A stretch of 64,000 bases of DNA. Origin: Coriobacteriaceae bacterium. Lineage in GTDB: Bacteria; Actinomycetota; Coriobacteriia; Anaerosomatales; SLCP01. The position numbers were made by a program, and so were the translations under genes. Where the stretch lies: positions 5,561 through 69,560 of the forward strand of contig PWVH01000037.1 in NCBI GenBank assembly GCA_003563465.1, read 5' to 3'. The notes below the pieces were generated by a model, which worked only from the letters and a program-made list of their open reading frames with translations, did no database searches and was not told the DNA's origin. Positions 41,209 through 48,460 of the stretch are shown piece after piece; position 1 is the stretch's first letter; each line of letters opens with the position of its first letter.

Positions 41209-42132
41209 ATGTCCGAAGTGACCTCTGCTTCGACGAACTCTAGCCGAGGACTTCGGCTGGTATCGCGGCTCACCTACTACAAGGAGATGGCTCTGAAGAA
41301 TCTGTTCCTTGTATGCGCCGGTGTTGCAGTCGCCGGGGTGTTTCTCATCTTCGCTTTCGTGGGAATACGAGGCTGGCCTATCTTTGTCGAAGTGGGTCCG
41401 TGGGCGTTTCTGGCCGGGCGGGAATGGAATCCGACAGATGGTGTGTTCGGCATACTCCCGCTCGTATACGGTTCTGTCGTGGTGATGCTCGGCGCTCTGG
41501 CCATCGGCACTCCGCTCGCTGTGGGAGCCGCTGTCTTTCTGAGCGAGATCGCGACTCCGCGCATCCGTGGGCTCGTGCGTCCGGCCGTCGAGCTTCTTGC
41601 CGGCATCCCCTCGGTGATATACGGGTTCTTCGGCCTGATCATTTTGCGGCCGATCGTGGCCAATCTTACCGATGGACTCGGTTTTGGTGCGGTGACCGCA
41701 TGGCTGATTCTGGCCATCATGATCGTGCCGACGATCGCTACGCTTTCAGAAGACGCGTTGCGCTCGATTCCTCCCGGCATCCGTGAGGCCAGCTACGCGA
41801 TGGGCGCCACGACTTGGCAGACGATCTACCGAGTACTTGTGCCAGCAGCCAAGATCGGAATCATAGACGCTGTCATCTTGGGTATGGGGCGAGCGATCGG
41901 CGAGACGATGGCCGTGCTCATGGTTGTCGGAAACGCCCCCGTTTTTCCAGAGACCATCGCTGATCCCATCGCCACGTTGACCACGCAGATCGTTATGGAC
42001 ATGCCCTATGCGACAGGCGATCATCGCACCGCGCTCTTCGGAATGGCGATCATTCTCTTCTTGGTTTCAATGGGTCTCGTGGCGCTCGTGCGCCTGATAT
42101 CCCGGTTCCAGACGTCCATGGAGTCCGGATGA
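41209..42132 (+). CDS. pstC: Phosphate ABC transporter permease PstC
   Basis: A 307-residue membrane subunit with six helices in the BPD_transp_1 region. It has LVYGSVVVMLGALAIGTPL, LAGIPSVIYGFFGL and the EAA loop AMGATTWQTIYRVLVP, followed by MGRAIGETMAVLMVVGN. ATG 41209 is directly adjacent to the pstS stop. Its end overlaps pstA by ATGA. Confidence 0.95.
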   Translation: MSEVTSASTNSSRGLRLVSRLTYYKEMALKNLFLVCAGVAVAGVFLIFAFVGIRGWPIFVEVGPWAFLAGREWNPTDGVFGILPLVYGSVVVMLGALAIGTPLAVGAAVFLSEIATPRIRGLVRPAVELLAGIPSVIYGFFGLIILRPIVANLTDGLGFGAVTAWLILAIMIVPTIATLSEDALRSIPPGIREASYAMGATTWQTIYRVLVPAAKIGIIDAVILGMGRAIGETMAVLMVVGNAPVFPETIADPIATLTTQIVMDMPYATGDHRTALFGMAIILFLVSMGLVALVRLISRFQTSMESG

Positions 42133-42956
42133 TCAATAAGAACATCACCAATGCCGTTGCGTTGACGCTCCTTTGGATCGCCGCTGTCTCCACGGTCGCC
42201 ATACTCAGCACGGTGATTCTATACGTGGTATTGAACGGCATCGGCGAACTCTCCCCGAAGTTCATCTTCACCTGGCCCGAGGGGGTGGCGGCAGAAGGCG
42301 GCATATGGCCGACAATCGTCTCGACCATGTATGTCACCGCGCTGGCGATGCTGATAGTCACCCCGATCGCGATACTCGCGGCCGTCTATCTTGCCGAGTA
42401 CGCGGTGCAAGGCCGCCTCGTGGCAATCATCCGTTTCGCGGCCGACACGCTCGCGAGCGTGCCCTCGATCGTGATGGGTCTCTTCGGTCTGGCGCTCTTC
42501 GTCGAGGCGGCTGGAATAGGGTTTTCGATGCTGTCGGCAGCACTTGCTCTCTCCTTCTTGATGCTACCGATAGTGATGAGAGCCACCGAGGAGGCGATCC
42601 GTTCGGTGCCCAAGTACATACGCTGGGGCTCTTACGGATTGGGTGCGACTAAGTGGCAGACGGTCAGCCGTTCAGTCCTGCCCGCGGCTATGCCGAGGAT
42701 AATCACGGGCATCATCCTGTCCACTGGTCGCGCCGTGGGCGAGACTGCCGTCGTCATCTACACGATGGGACAGGCGATAAACCTGCCGCTATCTCCTCTG
42801 GATTCTGGACGGCCAATGACGGTGCATCTCTACCTGCTCGCTATGGAAGGCATCAACCTGCCTGCGGCGTACGGTACCGCGTTGTTGCTGATGATTCTGA
42901 TACTGGGTTTCAATCTGGGTGCTCGCTACTTCCTGCACCGGAACCGGAAGGCGTGA
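42129..42956 (+). CDS. pstA: Phosphate ABC transporter permease PstA
   Basis: A 275-residue membrane subunit, six helices. Family segments are EGGIWPTIVSTMYVTALAM, LASVPSIVMGLFGLALF, the EAA loop GLGATKWQTVSRSVLPAAMP and STGRAVGETAVVIYTMG. It forms the channel with PstC. pstB follows after 4 bases. Confidence 0.95.
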   Translation: MINKNITNAVALTLLWIAAVSTVAILSTVILYVVLNGIGELSPKFIFTWPEGVAAEGGIWPTIVSTMYVTALAMLIVTPIAILAAVYLAEYAVQGRLVAIIRFAADTLASVPSIVMGLFGLALFVEAAGIGFSMLSAALALSFLMLPIVMRATEEAIRSVPKYIRWGSYGLGATKWQTVSRSVLPAAMPRIITGIILSTGRAVGETAVVIYTMGQAINLPLSPLDSGRPMTVHLYLLAMEGINLPAAYGTALLLMILILGFNLGARYFLHRNRKA

Positions 42957-42960
42957 AGTG

Positions 42961-43767
42961 ATGCCGTACTCTGCAGCTCCCCTTCCCGATTCCGGCCCCA
43001 ACAAGATCGAGGTCACGGGTCTGGATTTCTACTACGGTGACTTCCATGCCCTGACTGACATCACAGTCGTGATTCGCGAGAAGGCGGTGACGGCCTTCAT
43101 CGGCCCTTCGGGATGTGGGAAATCTACCTTCATACGGTGTTTCAATCGTATGAACGACCTCATCCCAGGTGCTCGCGCAGAGGGGCTAATAGCTCTCGAT
43201 GGGCAAGATGTGTACGCCCCCGATGTGGACCCGGTCGATCTTAGACGCCGCATAGGCATGATATTTCAGCAGCCGAATCCGTTCCCGATGTCAATCTATG
43301 ACAACGTGGCTTTCGGGCCCCGTCTGCAGGGCGTGAAGAAGAAGGTCGAGCTTGACGAAGTCGTGCAGACATCCCTCGAACGGGCGAACCTGTGGAAGGA
43401 GACCAAAGACATCCTCGGCCGGAACGGTCTGGCGCTCTCAGGAGGACAGCAGCAGCGTCTCTGCATCGCACGCGTTCTGGCGGTGGAGCCCGAGGTGATG
43501 CTCATGGACGAACCGTGTTCGGCGATCGACCCGACTTCGGTGCAGAAGATCGAGGACCTCATGGCCGAACTCAAGGATCGCATCACCATAGTGATCGTGA
43601 CGCACAACATGCAACAGGCTGCACGCGTGAGCGACTTCACGGCTTTCTTCCTTCAGGAGGAGGCGGGTGAGGCGGCGGTACTCGTCGAGTACGATCGTAC
43701 GGCACACATATTCACCAGTCCTACCGATCGCCGTACAGAGGATTACATCACCGGCCGCTTCGGTTAA
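42961..43767 (+). CDS. pstB: Phosphate ABC transporter ATPase
   Basis: A 268-residue ATPase. Walker A GPSGCGKSTFIRCFNRMND, the Q-loop FQQPNPFPMSIYDNVAFG, signature ALSGGQQQRLCIAR and Walker B VMLMDEPCSAIDP are intact; the RxFNRMND wording is specific to PstB. The H-loop is VTHNMQQAARVSD. ATG 42961 follows pstA by 4 bases. Confidence 0.97.
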   Translation: MPYSAAPLPDSGPNKIEVTGLDFYYGDFHALTDITVVIREKAVTAFIGPSGCGKSTFIRCFNRMNDLIPGARAEGLIALDGQDVYAPDVDPVDLRRRIGMIFQQPNPFPMSIYDNVAFGPRLQGVKKKVELDEVVQTSLERANLWKETKDILGRNGLALSGGQQQRLCIARVLAVEPEVMLMDEPCSAIDPTSVQKIEDLMAELKDRITIVIVTHNMQQAARVSDFTAFFLQEEAGEAAVLVEYDRTAHIFTSPTDRRTEDYITGRFG

Positions 43768-43804
43768 ACATCGGTGAACTGCAAGTTTGTTGCTTGTCGA
43801 GCGG

Positions 43805-43810
43805 TATAAT
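43805..43810 (+). promoter_or_regulatory. Candidate promoter for phoU
   Basis: A perfect TATAAT lies 42 bases before ATG 43853 in the 85-base pstB-phoU gap. The -35 at 17 bases (CAAGTT) is poor. It would allow phoU, and perhaps yggS-sepF, to be made when pst is off. Confidence 0.45.
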
Positions 43811-43852
43811 GGGCCGAAAGTCCCTATGCATCCAAGGAGACGGGCCGTAGCC

Positions 43853-44521
43853 ATGCGTGAAGGATTCAGGCAGGAACTCAAGGATTTGAAGGCCGAGGTG
43901 CTTTCTATCGGCCATGCTGTTACCGCGATGACGCGTGAGGCAGTCACCTCTCTGGTCGAGGGGGATGTGGACCTGGCTGATAAGGTGATCGCAGGCGACG
44001 ACGAGATAGATCGGCGTACGCTCCAGGTCGAGGAGCACTCCCTGGAAGTCATCGCGACGCAGTTTCCGGTTGCGCGCGACTTGAGACTGCTTCACTCACT
44101 CACATATATCGCTCTACACTTGGAACGCATGGCTGATCTAGGAGTCAACATCGCCCGAGCCGCAAAACGCACTGCTCATCGTCGCGGACCACAAACGCTC
44201 TACGATTTGATAAAGGCGCAAGGGAATCTTGTTTCCCGAGTCCTCGATGCGACGTGTGAGGCGCTGCAGAAGAACGACCTAGAACTTGCGGGCAGGTTGC
44301 AGGACCTCGACGAGCCCATAGACCATCTCTACAAGCAGTTCTTCCGGGAGCTGGCCCGCCTTCACGATGAAGAGGATATCGAATGGGCGTCGTTGATGGT
44401 GCTTGCAAGCCGCTATCTGGAGCGCATCGCTGACAACGCTGTCGACATCGGTGAGCGAATAGCCTACCTGGTCACCGGTGAGTTCGACGCGCTGCACGAT
44501 AGCGACGAGGAGAACAGCTGA
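43853..44521 (+). CDS. phoU: Phosphate-signalling protein PhoU
   Basis: 222 residues, all helical, with two PhoU repeats. Each repeat has the metal-binding signature: LHLERMADLGVNIAR near 88-102 and RYLERIADNAVDIGER in the second half. PhoU restrains phosphate import and signals phosphate status. AAGGAGA lies before ATG 43853, so upstream in-frame starts at 43826 and earlier are not needed. No phoR/phoB genes are in the window. Confidence 0.94.
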   Translation: MREGFRQELKDLKAEVLSIGHAVTAMTREAVTSLVEGDVDLADKVIAGDDEIDRRTLQVEEHSLEVIATQFPVARDLRLLHSLTYIALHLERMADLGVNIARAAKRTAHRRGPQTLYDLIKAQGNLVSRVLDATCEALQKNDLELAGRLQDLDEPIDHLYKQFFRELARLHDEEDIEWASLMVLASRYLERIADNAVDIGERIAYLVTGEFDALHDSDEENS

Positions 44522-44524
44522 GGT

Positions 44525-45202
44525 ATGGCGGTCATAAGCACGCGATACGAAGCCGTTTGCAGACAGGTTGCGGACGCCGCGGATGCTTGCGGCCGGCGTG
44601 CAGAAGACGTGACGATCGTCGCGGTCACGAAGACGGTGGGCATTCCTGAGATACGGGCCGCGATCGCGGCGGGTATTCGCGATTTCGGCGAGAACAGAGT
44701 TCAGGAATTCACCGGCAAGTACGGGCTCTTTCCCGATGAGCGATGGCACTTCGTCGGCACGCTCCAGACGAACAAGGTAAAAGACGTATTGGGCAAGGCA
44801 TGCCTGATACATTCGGTCGATTCGCTCAAGTTGCTTACCCACATCGAAAGACGGGCCGCGGGACTGGAACTCGTACAGCCCGTGTTGCTTCAGGTCAACA
44901 TCGCAGCCGAGGCAAGTAAACGTGGATTCTCACCTGTCGATGTCCGTGAAGTGTTGGTGGATGCCTCACACATGAGTTCGGTCGAAGTCCGAGGCTTGAT
45001 GACCATGGCGCCGTTGGCGCGTGCTGAAGACGTGCGCTGGGTGTTCAGGGAGCTTCGTGAACTACGCGATTCGCTACGCGCGATGCCGTTGGATGGGGTA
45101 GAGTTAGATGAACTTTCGATGGGCATGTCTGGCGACTTCCGTGTCGCGATCGAGGAAGGTGCCACGATTGTGCGTGTCGGAAGGGCGATCTTCGGCAGGT
45201 AG
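44525..45202 (+). CDS. yggS: PLP homeostasis protein YggS family
   Basis: A 225-residue single-domain alanine-racemase-fold protein that binds pyridoxal phosphate, with Lys in IVAVTKTV near residue 37. FGENRVQEFTGKY, WHFVGTLQTNKVK, LLQVNIAAEASKRGF and ELSMGMSGDFRVAIEEGATIVR-type motifs (ELSMGMSGDF, GATIVRVGRAIFG) are intact. It buffers PLP and affects amino acid balance. It lies 3 bases after phoU and upstream of sepF, as in many Gram-positive division clusters. Confidence 0.95.
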   Translation: MAVISTRYEAVCRQVADAADACGRRAEDVTIVAVTKTVGIPEIRAAIAAGIRDFGENRVQEFTGKYGLFPDERWHFVGTLQTNKVKDVLGKACLIHSVDSLKLLTHIERRAAGLELVQPVLLQVNIAAEASKRGFSPVDVREVLVDASHMSSVEVRGLMTMAPLARAEDVRWVFRELRELRDSLRAMPLDGVELDELSMGMSGDFRVAIEEGATIVRVGRAIFGR

Positions 45203-45224
45203 GCATGCGCGGTAGGAGGCTCCC

Positions 45225-45785
45225 GTGGGCCTGTGGCATAACATCAAGGTGCGTCTCGGTCTCGCCGACGATTGGGACGAGGAGTACCAGGACTACTACG
45301 ACGAAGACGATCGAGAAGAAGAGTTCACGGAATCTGGGAGTTCGGACGGGTTCTACGGTCGTGCGAGTGCATCGCACGAATCGCCCTATGGTGCCGACCG
45401 GAGATCTGTAAGGCGCCTCGAACGTGGATCGGATGCCGATTGGGCATACGATGCTCCCACGCTGCGCCCGGTACCATCCGGAGCAGATGTGGCTCCGAGG
45501 ACCCCTCAGCTCAGGATGCACATCACCGAGCCCAAAAGCTTCACCGAGGCAGAGGTCATCGCAGACAGATTCAAGTCCGGGACACCTGTGATCATGAACA
45601 TGACGGCTACCAAGCCTGAACTTGCGAAGCGCCTGATAGACTTCGCAAGTGGGCTCACCTACGGTCTCGATGGTGGCTTGCAGAAGATCTCCGACAAGGT
45701 GTTCATGCTCACCCCGGCCAATGTCGACGTATCCGCCGAGGACCGGAGGCACCTTCGCGACAAGGGCCTGTTCAACATGGAGTGA
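45225..45785 (+). CDS. sepF: Cell division protein SepF
   Basis: 186 residues. An N-terminal amphipathic membrane helix (LWHNIKVRLGL) is followed by an acidic linker (EEYQDYYDEDDREEEF) and a longer disordered stretch to about residue 95. The SepF core then has PKSFTEAEVIADRFKSGTPV, then KRLIDFASGLTYGLDGGLQK and VFMLTP. SepF anchors FtsZ to the membrane and is essential in actinobacteria without FtsA. It starts at GTG 45225 and overlaps proC by 4 bases. Confidence 0.95.
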   Translation: MGLWHNIKVRLGLADDWDEEYQDYYDEDDREEEFTESGSSDGFYGRASASHESPYGADRRSVRRLERGSDADWAYDAPTLRPVPSGADVAPRTPQLRMHITEPKSFTEAEVIADRFKSGTPVIMNMTATKPELAKRLIDFASGLTYGLDGGLQKISDKVFMLTPANVDVSAEDRRHLRDKGLFNME

Positions 45786-46615
45786 ATCCTGTGAGCTTGC
45801 CACACTTGCGCATCGAAGGCACGCTAGCCGTTATCGGCGGCGGCAAGATGGGCGAGGCCATCACCGGTGGCCTTCTGGGATCGGGCATGCTCGAGCCTGG
45901 TTCGATCGTGGTCGCCGAGCCGGTCAGAGAGCGCAGAGAGACGCTTTCGGCCGTCCACGGTGTCCGATGCGTCGCTCATGCGGCTGAAGCAACACAGGGG
46001 GCGGATATCGTTCTGCTTGCCGTAAAGCCTCAGGTTATAGACGAGGTCGTGGCCGAAATCGCCGATGTCGTGAACAGCGCTCTTGTTATATCGATCGCTG
46101 CAGGCATCTCGTGTGCGCGTATCGAGTCTCATCTGCCGCCCAGTACTCCTGTCGTGCGCGTCATGCCTAACACTCCAGCCCTGGTGCGAGAGGGAATGAG
46201 CGTACTGAGCGCGGGCAGCCAGGCAGGAGCCGAGCATGTAGACTTGGTTCGCGGACTGTTCTCCGTGTTAGGCAAGGTCGTGGTGCTTGATGAAAGACAC
46301 CAAGACGCTGCCACGGCGATTTCGGGTTCTGGTCCGGCGTATGTCGCCCTGGTCATCGATGCGCTGGCACGTGCAGGCGTGCGTCACGGTCTGCCTCGGC
46401 ATGTGGCCGAAGAACTCGCCGTCACCACCTTCGCTGGGACCACCGCTCTTATCGAGCAGACAGGGCAGCATCCCGAAGAGGTCATCGACGGCGTCGCAAG
46501 TCCTGGCGGCACGACGATCGCAGCAATCGAGGCGCTCGAAGCCTTCGGAGTGAGAGCGGCCTTCTCGGCTGCCGTCGCCGTAGCGGTCGAACGCGCGAAG
46601 GAGTTAGGTTCGTGA
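45782..46615 (+). CDS. proC: Pyrroline-5-carboxylate reductase
   Basis: A 277-residue NAD(P)H enzyme for the last step of proline synthesis. The Rossmann motif AVIGGGKMGEAI is near residue 16, then VLLAVKPQ, VRVMPNTPALV, ISGSGPAYV and the C-terminal VASPGGTTIAAIEALE, all standard. GTG 45782 overlaps the sepF stop; GTG 45791 is an alternative. It overlaps yggT by 4 bases. Confidence 0.96.
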   Translation: MNPVSLPHLRIEGTLAVIGGGKMGEAITGGLLGSGMLEPGSIVVAEPVRERRETLSAVHGVRCVAHAAEATQGADIVLLAVKPQVIDEVVAEIADVVNSALVISIAAGISCARIESHLPPSTPVVRVMPNTPALVREGMSVLSAGSQAGAEHVDLVRGLFSVLGKVVVLDERHQDAATAISGSGPAYVALVIDALARAGVRHGLPRHVAEELAVTTFAGTTALIEQTGQHPEEVIDGVASPGGTTIAAIEALEAFGVRAAFSAAVAVAVERAKELGS

Positions 46616-46899
46616 CGCCGACGCTTATCCTCGTTCGCATTCTAGACTTCTACTCACTTCTGATATTCATCTACGTGATCTTGTCGTGGTTTCCGATAAG
46701 AAGTGGAGGGGTGCTGACGGATATCTATCGTGTGTTGGGCAACGTGTGCGAACCTTACATCGGCATTTTTCGCCGGATCGTACCTGTGGCCAGCATGGGT
46801 GGCGGGGGGATAGACTTCTCGCCTCTGGTGGCGCTGCTCGTGCTACGCTATCTAGTCCGACCGGCGCTTGTCGCTCTCGTAGGAATGTCGGGTCTATAG
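46612..46899 (+). CDS. yggT: YggT family membrane protein
   Basis: A 95-residue protein with two hydrophobic helices (about 5-25 and 65-90). It has the family wording ILSWFPIRSGG, VCEPYIGIFRRIVP and GIDFSPLVALLVLRYL. YggT proteins lie between sepF/proC and divIVA in Gram-positive bacteria; a role in division or osmotic response has been suggested. GTG 46612 overlaps proC. Confidence 0.93.
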   Translation: MTPTLILVRILDFYSLLIFIYVILSWFPIRSGGVLTDIYRVLGNVCEPYIGIFRRIVPVASMGGGGIDFSPLVALLVLRYLVRPALVALVGMSGL

Positions 46900-46914
46900 G
46901 GAAGGACCATCACC

Positions 46915-47748
46915 ATGAAGCTCACTCCGATGGACATCCACCACAAGGAGTTCCGTCACTCCCTCAGAGGATACGACGAGAAGGAAGTGGACGACTTTCT
47001 CGACGCGGTCGCTGACGAGTTCGAGCGCCTTTTCAAGGAGAACATCGACCTCTCCGAGCGTTTCGAGGCCGCGAACGAGAAGGTGCGAGGCTACCAGGAG
47101 ATGGAGAAGACCCTTCATAACACGCTTCTCGCCGCACAGCGTTCTGCAGAAGACATCGTGAACAAGGCTGGAGAAGAGGCTTCCACTCTTCTACGCGATG
47201 CCGAAGTCAGGGCCAAGGAGGTCATTCACGATGCTCTGACTCAGAAGCAGAAGGTCGCCGGAGAGCTCGTTCGAATCAAGCAGGCGGAAGAGGAGTTTCG
47301 TGCTCAGTTCCGCCGGATTCTCGAGGTTCACATGGCAAGCGTGCAGGAGCTGGATATGCCGGAGGACGTTAACGTGCTCGTCGGCACGACCGATGAAGGC
47401 GTGGTCAGCGAAGTGGAGGTAGCGGCGGAGTCGGCCATGGCGGCTCTCGAAGAGGCGTCTGAGGTGGCCGAAGCGGCCGTCAGCCAACAACCCGTATACT
47501 ACGAGTCAGAAGCACCTGTCCAGGAGAGTCCCGTAGATCGGGAAGAGCCTCGGGAAGAGCTTCGGGAAGAGCCCATTGTGGAGCCGCCGGAGTCGGGCTT
47601 CGTTACCAGCGTCACTCTGGGCGAGACGGGGCCTCCAGAAGATCTTCCCGACGACATCGAGATGGAAGAGCCGACGGAGTTCTCGACGCCGTCCTTCGAG
47701 AACCTCGGTGAACGTGAAGAAGATATCGACATCGAGGATATCGACTAG
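46915..47748 (+). CDS. divIVA: DivIVA/Wag31-like polar growth and septum protein
   Basis: 277 residues. The N-terminal membrane-binding DivIVA domain has LTPMDIHHKEFRHSLRGYDE and EVDDFLDAVADEFERL. A coiled coil runs to about residue 145. The C-terminal part is acidic and disordered, and includes a REEP-type tandem repeat near residues 209-220. DivIVA marks negatively curved membrane at poles and septa and recruits wall synthesis in Actinobacteria. A purine-rich site precedes ATG 46915. Confidence 0.95.
   Translation: MKLTPMDIHHKEFRHSLRGYDEKEVDDFLDAVADEFERLFKENIDLSERFEAANEKVRGYQEMEKTLHNTLLAAQRSAEDIVNKAGEEASTLLRDAEVRAKEVIHDALTQKQKVAGELVRIKQAEEEFRAQFRRILEVHMASVQELDMPEDVNVLVGTTDEGVVSEVEVAAESAMAALEEASEVAEAAVSQQPVYYESEAPVQESPVDREEPREELREEPIVEPPESGFVTSVTLGETGPPEDLPDDIEMEEPTEFSTPSFENLGEREEDIDIEDID
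47539..47574 (+). repeat. Three 12-bp tandem repeats inside divIVA
   Basis: Three units of CGGGAAGAGC plus two variable bases at 47539, 47551 and 47563 encode REEP, REEL, REEP in the acidic tail. The tract could vary in copy number between strains. Confidence 0.8.
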
Positions 47749-47765
47749 GCAGGAGCGAGCCGTCG

Positions 47766-48041
47766 GTGCGGATTGCCGTACATGTGACTCCGAGATCGGG
47801 TCGAGACGAGATCACGGGCTGGCGCGGGTCTCGACTGATGCTGCGAGTGTCGGCTCCCGCCGAAAGCAGCAAGGCCAACAAGGCGGTCCGAGAGCTTCTC
47901 GCGAGTGCTTTGCGGATTCCCAAGAGGTCCGTGCATATGTTGCGCGGTGAAACCTCGCGTTACAAGCAGCTCGAGCTGAACGGTGTCGAAGAGGCGGAGG
48001 TCTTCGAAGCCTTCGGCAAGCCCGGTAACGAAGAGATCTAG
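47766..48041 (+). CDS. DUF167 (YggU) family protein
   Basis: A 91-residue small soluble protein of the YggU/DUF167 family, function unknown. Typical wording is VHVTPRSGRDEI, LMLRVSAPAESSKANKAV, ELLASAL and KRSVHMLRGETSRYKQ. GTG 47766 lies 17 bases after divIVA. It is the last gene before the ileS leader, and the DivIVA-DUF167-ileS order is common. Confidence 0.92.
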   Translation: MRIAVHVTPRSGRDEITGWRGSRLMLRVSAPAESSKANKAVRELLASALRIPKRSVHMLRGETSRYKQLELNGVEEAEVFEAFGKPGNEEI

Positions 48042-48075
48042 AGGCAGACGGACGTGCGGCCATCGTCGATTCGCG

Positions 48076-48105
48076 TTGACCCTGCGCACAGGCGTACGCT
48101 ACCAT
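48076..48105 (+). promoter_or_regulatory. Promoter of the ileS T-box transcript
   Basis: -35 TTGACC (48076-48081, 5 of 6), 18-base spacer, -10 TACCAT (48100-48105). The start would be near 48112, leaving a leader of about 350 bases before the ileS GTG. Confidence 0.5.
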
Positions 48106-48111
48106 CGCACC

Positions 48112-48424
48112 CACACGGCGCGAGAGCCGCAAACTACACTGCAACAGGCTACGACGGGGACGAGTAGGCAGGGAAATCCGCTTATCAAGCGAGCGGGGAC
48201 AGTGAAAGCCCGCGGAGCGACTCCCGGCCGAAAATCGCTCCATCAGCCTTGGACCGAAAGCCGGAGCGAGCATGGCTTCCAGGCGAGTAGGCTCCGACGG
48301 AAGCCCCCGTTAGCGGGCGACCGAGTGGCGCGCGGCGCGTTGGCGCCCGCGCAAGCTGGGTGGTATCGCGGAGCGGAATCCGAAAGAAGCGCGCTTCGTC
48401 CCGGCGGGCGGGCGAGCGCGCTTT
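48112..48424 (+). promoter_or_regulatory. T-box riboswitch (isoleucine) for ileS
   Basis: This fills the 419-base gap 48042-48460. The T-box bulge TGGTATC (48361-48367) is flanked by GGG (48358-48360) pairing with CCC (48400-48402), and by 48368-48374 pairing with 48393-48399. That is the antiterminator. A competing stem pairs 48387-48394 with 48416-48423 and extends inward, followed by only TTT. Stem I has a loop E (AGTA 48163-48166 opposite GAA 48230-48232) closed by 48167-48174 with 48222-48229. It places ATC 48234-48236 as the specifier, matching isoleucine. Uncharged tRNA-Ile should raise expression; control may be at translation, given the weak T run. Confidence 0.85.
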
Positions 48425-48460
48425 GGCGTGCCGTGATGAGTTGAGAGGACAGGAGGGGCG

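Noticed and set aside
40330..43767. Pho-box operator in front of pstS
   Set aside because: pstS overlaps pgeF by ATGA, leaving no intergenic space, and no repeated Pho-like heptamers were recognised upstream of pgeF.
48120..48460. RNase P RNA or tmRNA as the content of the pre-ileS gap
   Set aside because: No conserved RNase P or tmRNA cores could be found, while T-box bulge, antiterminator, loop E and specifier all fit.
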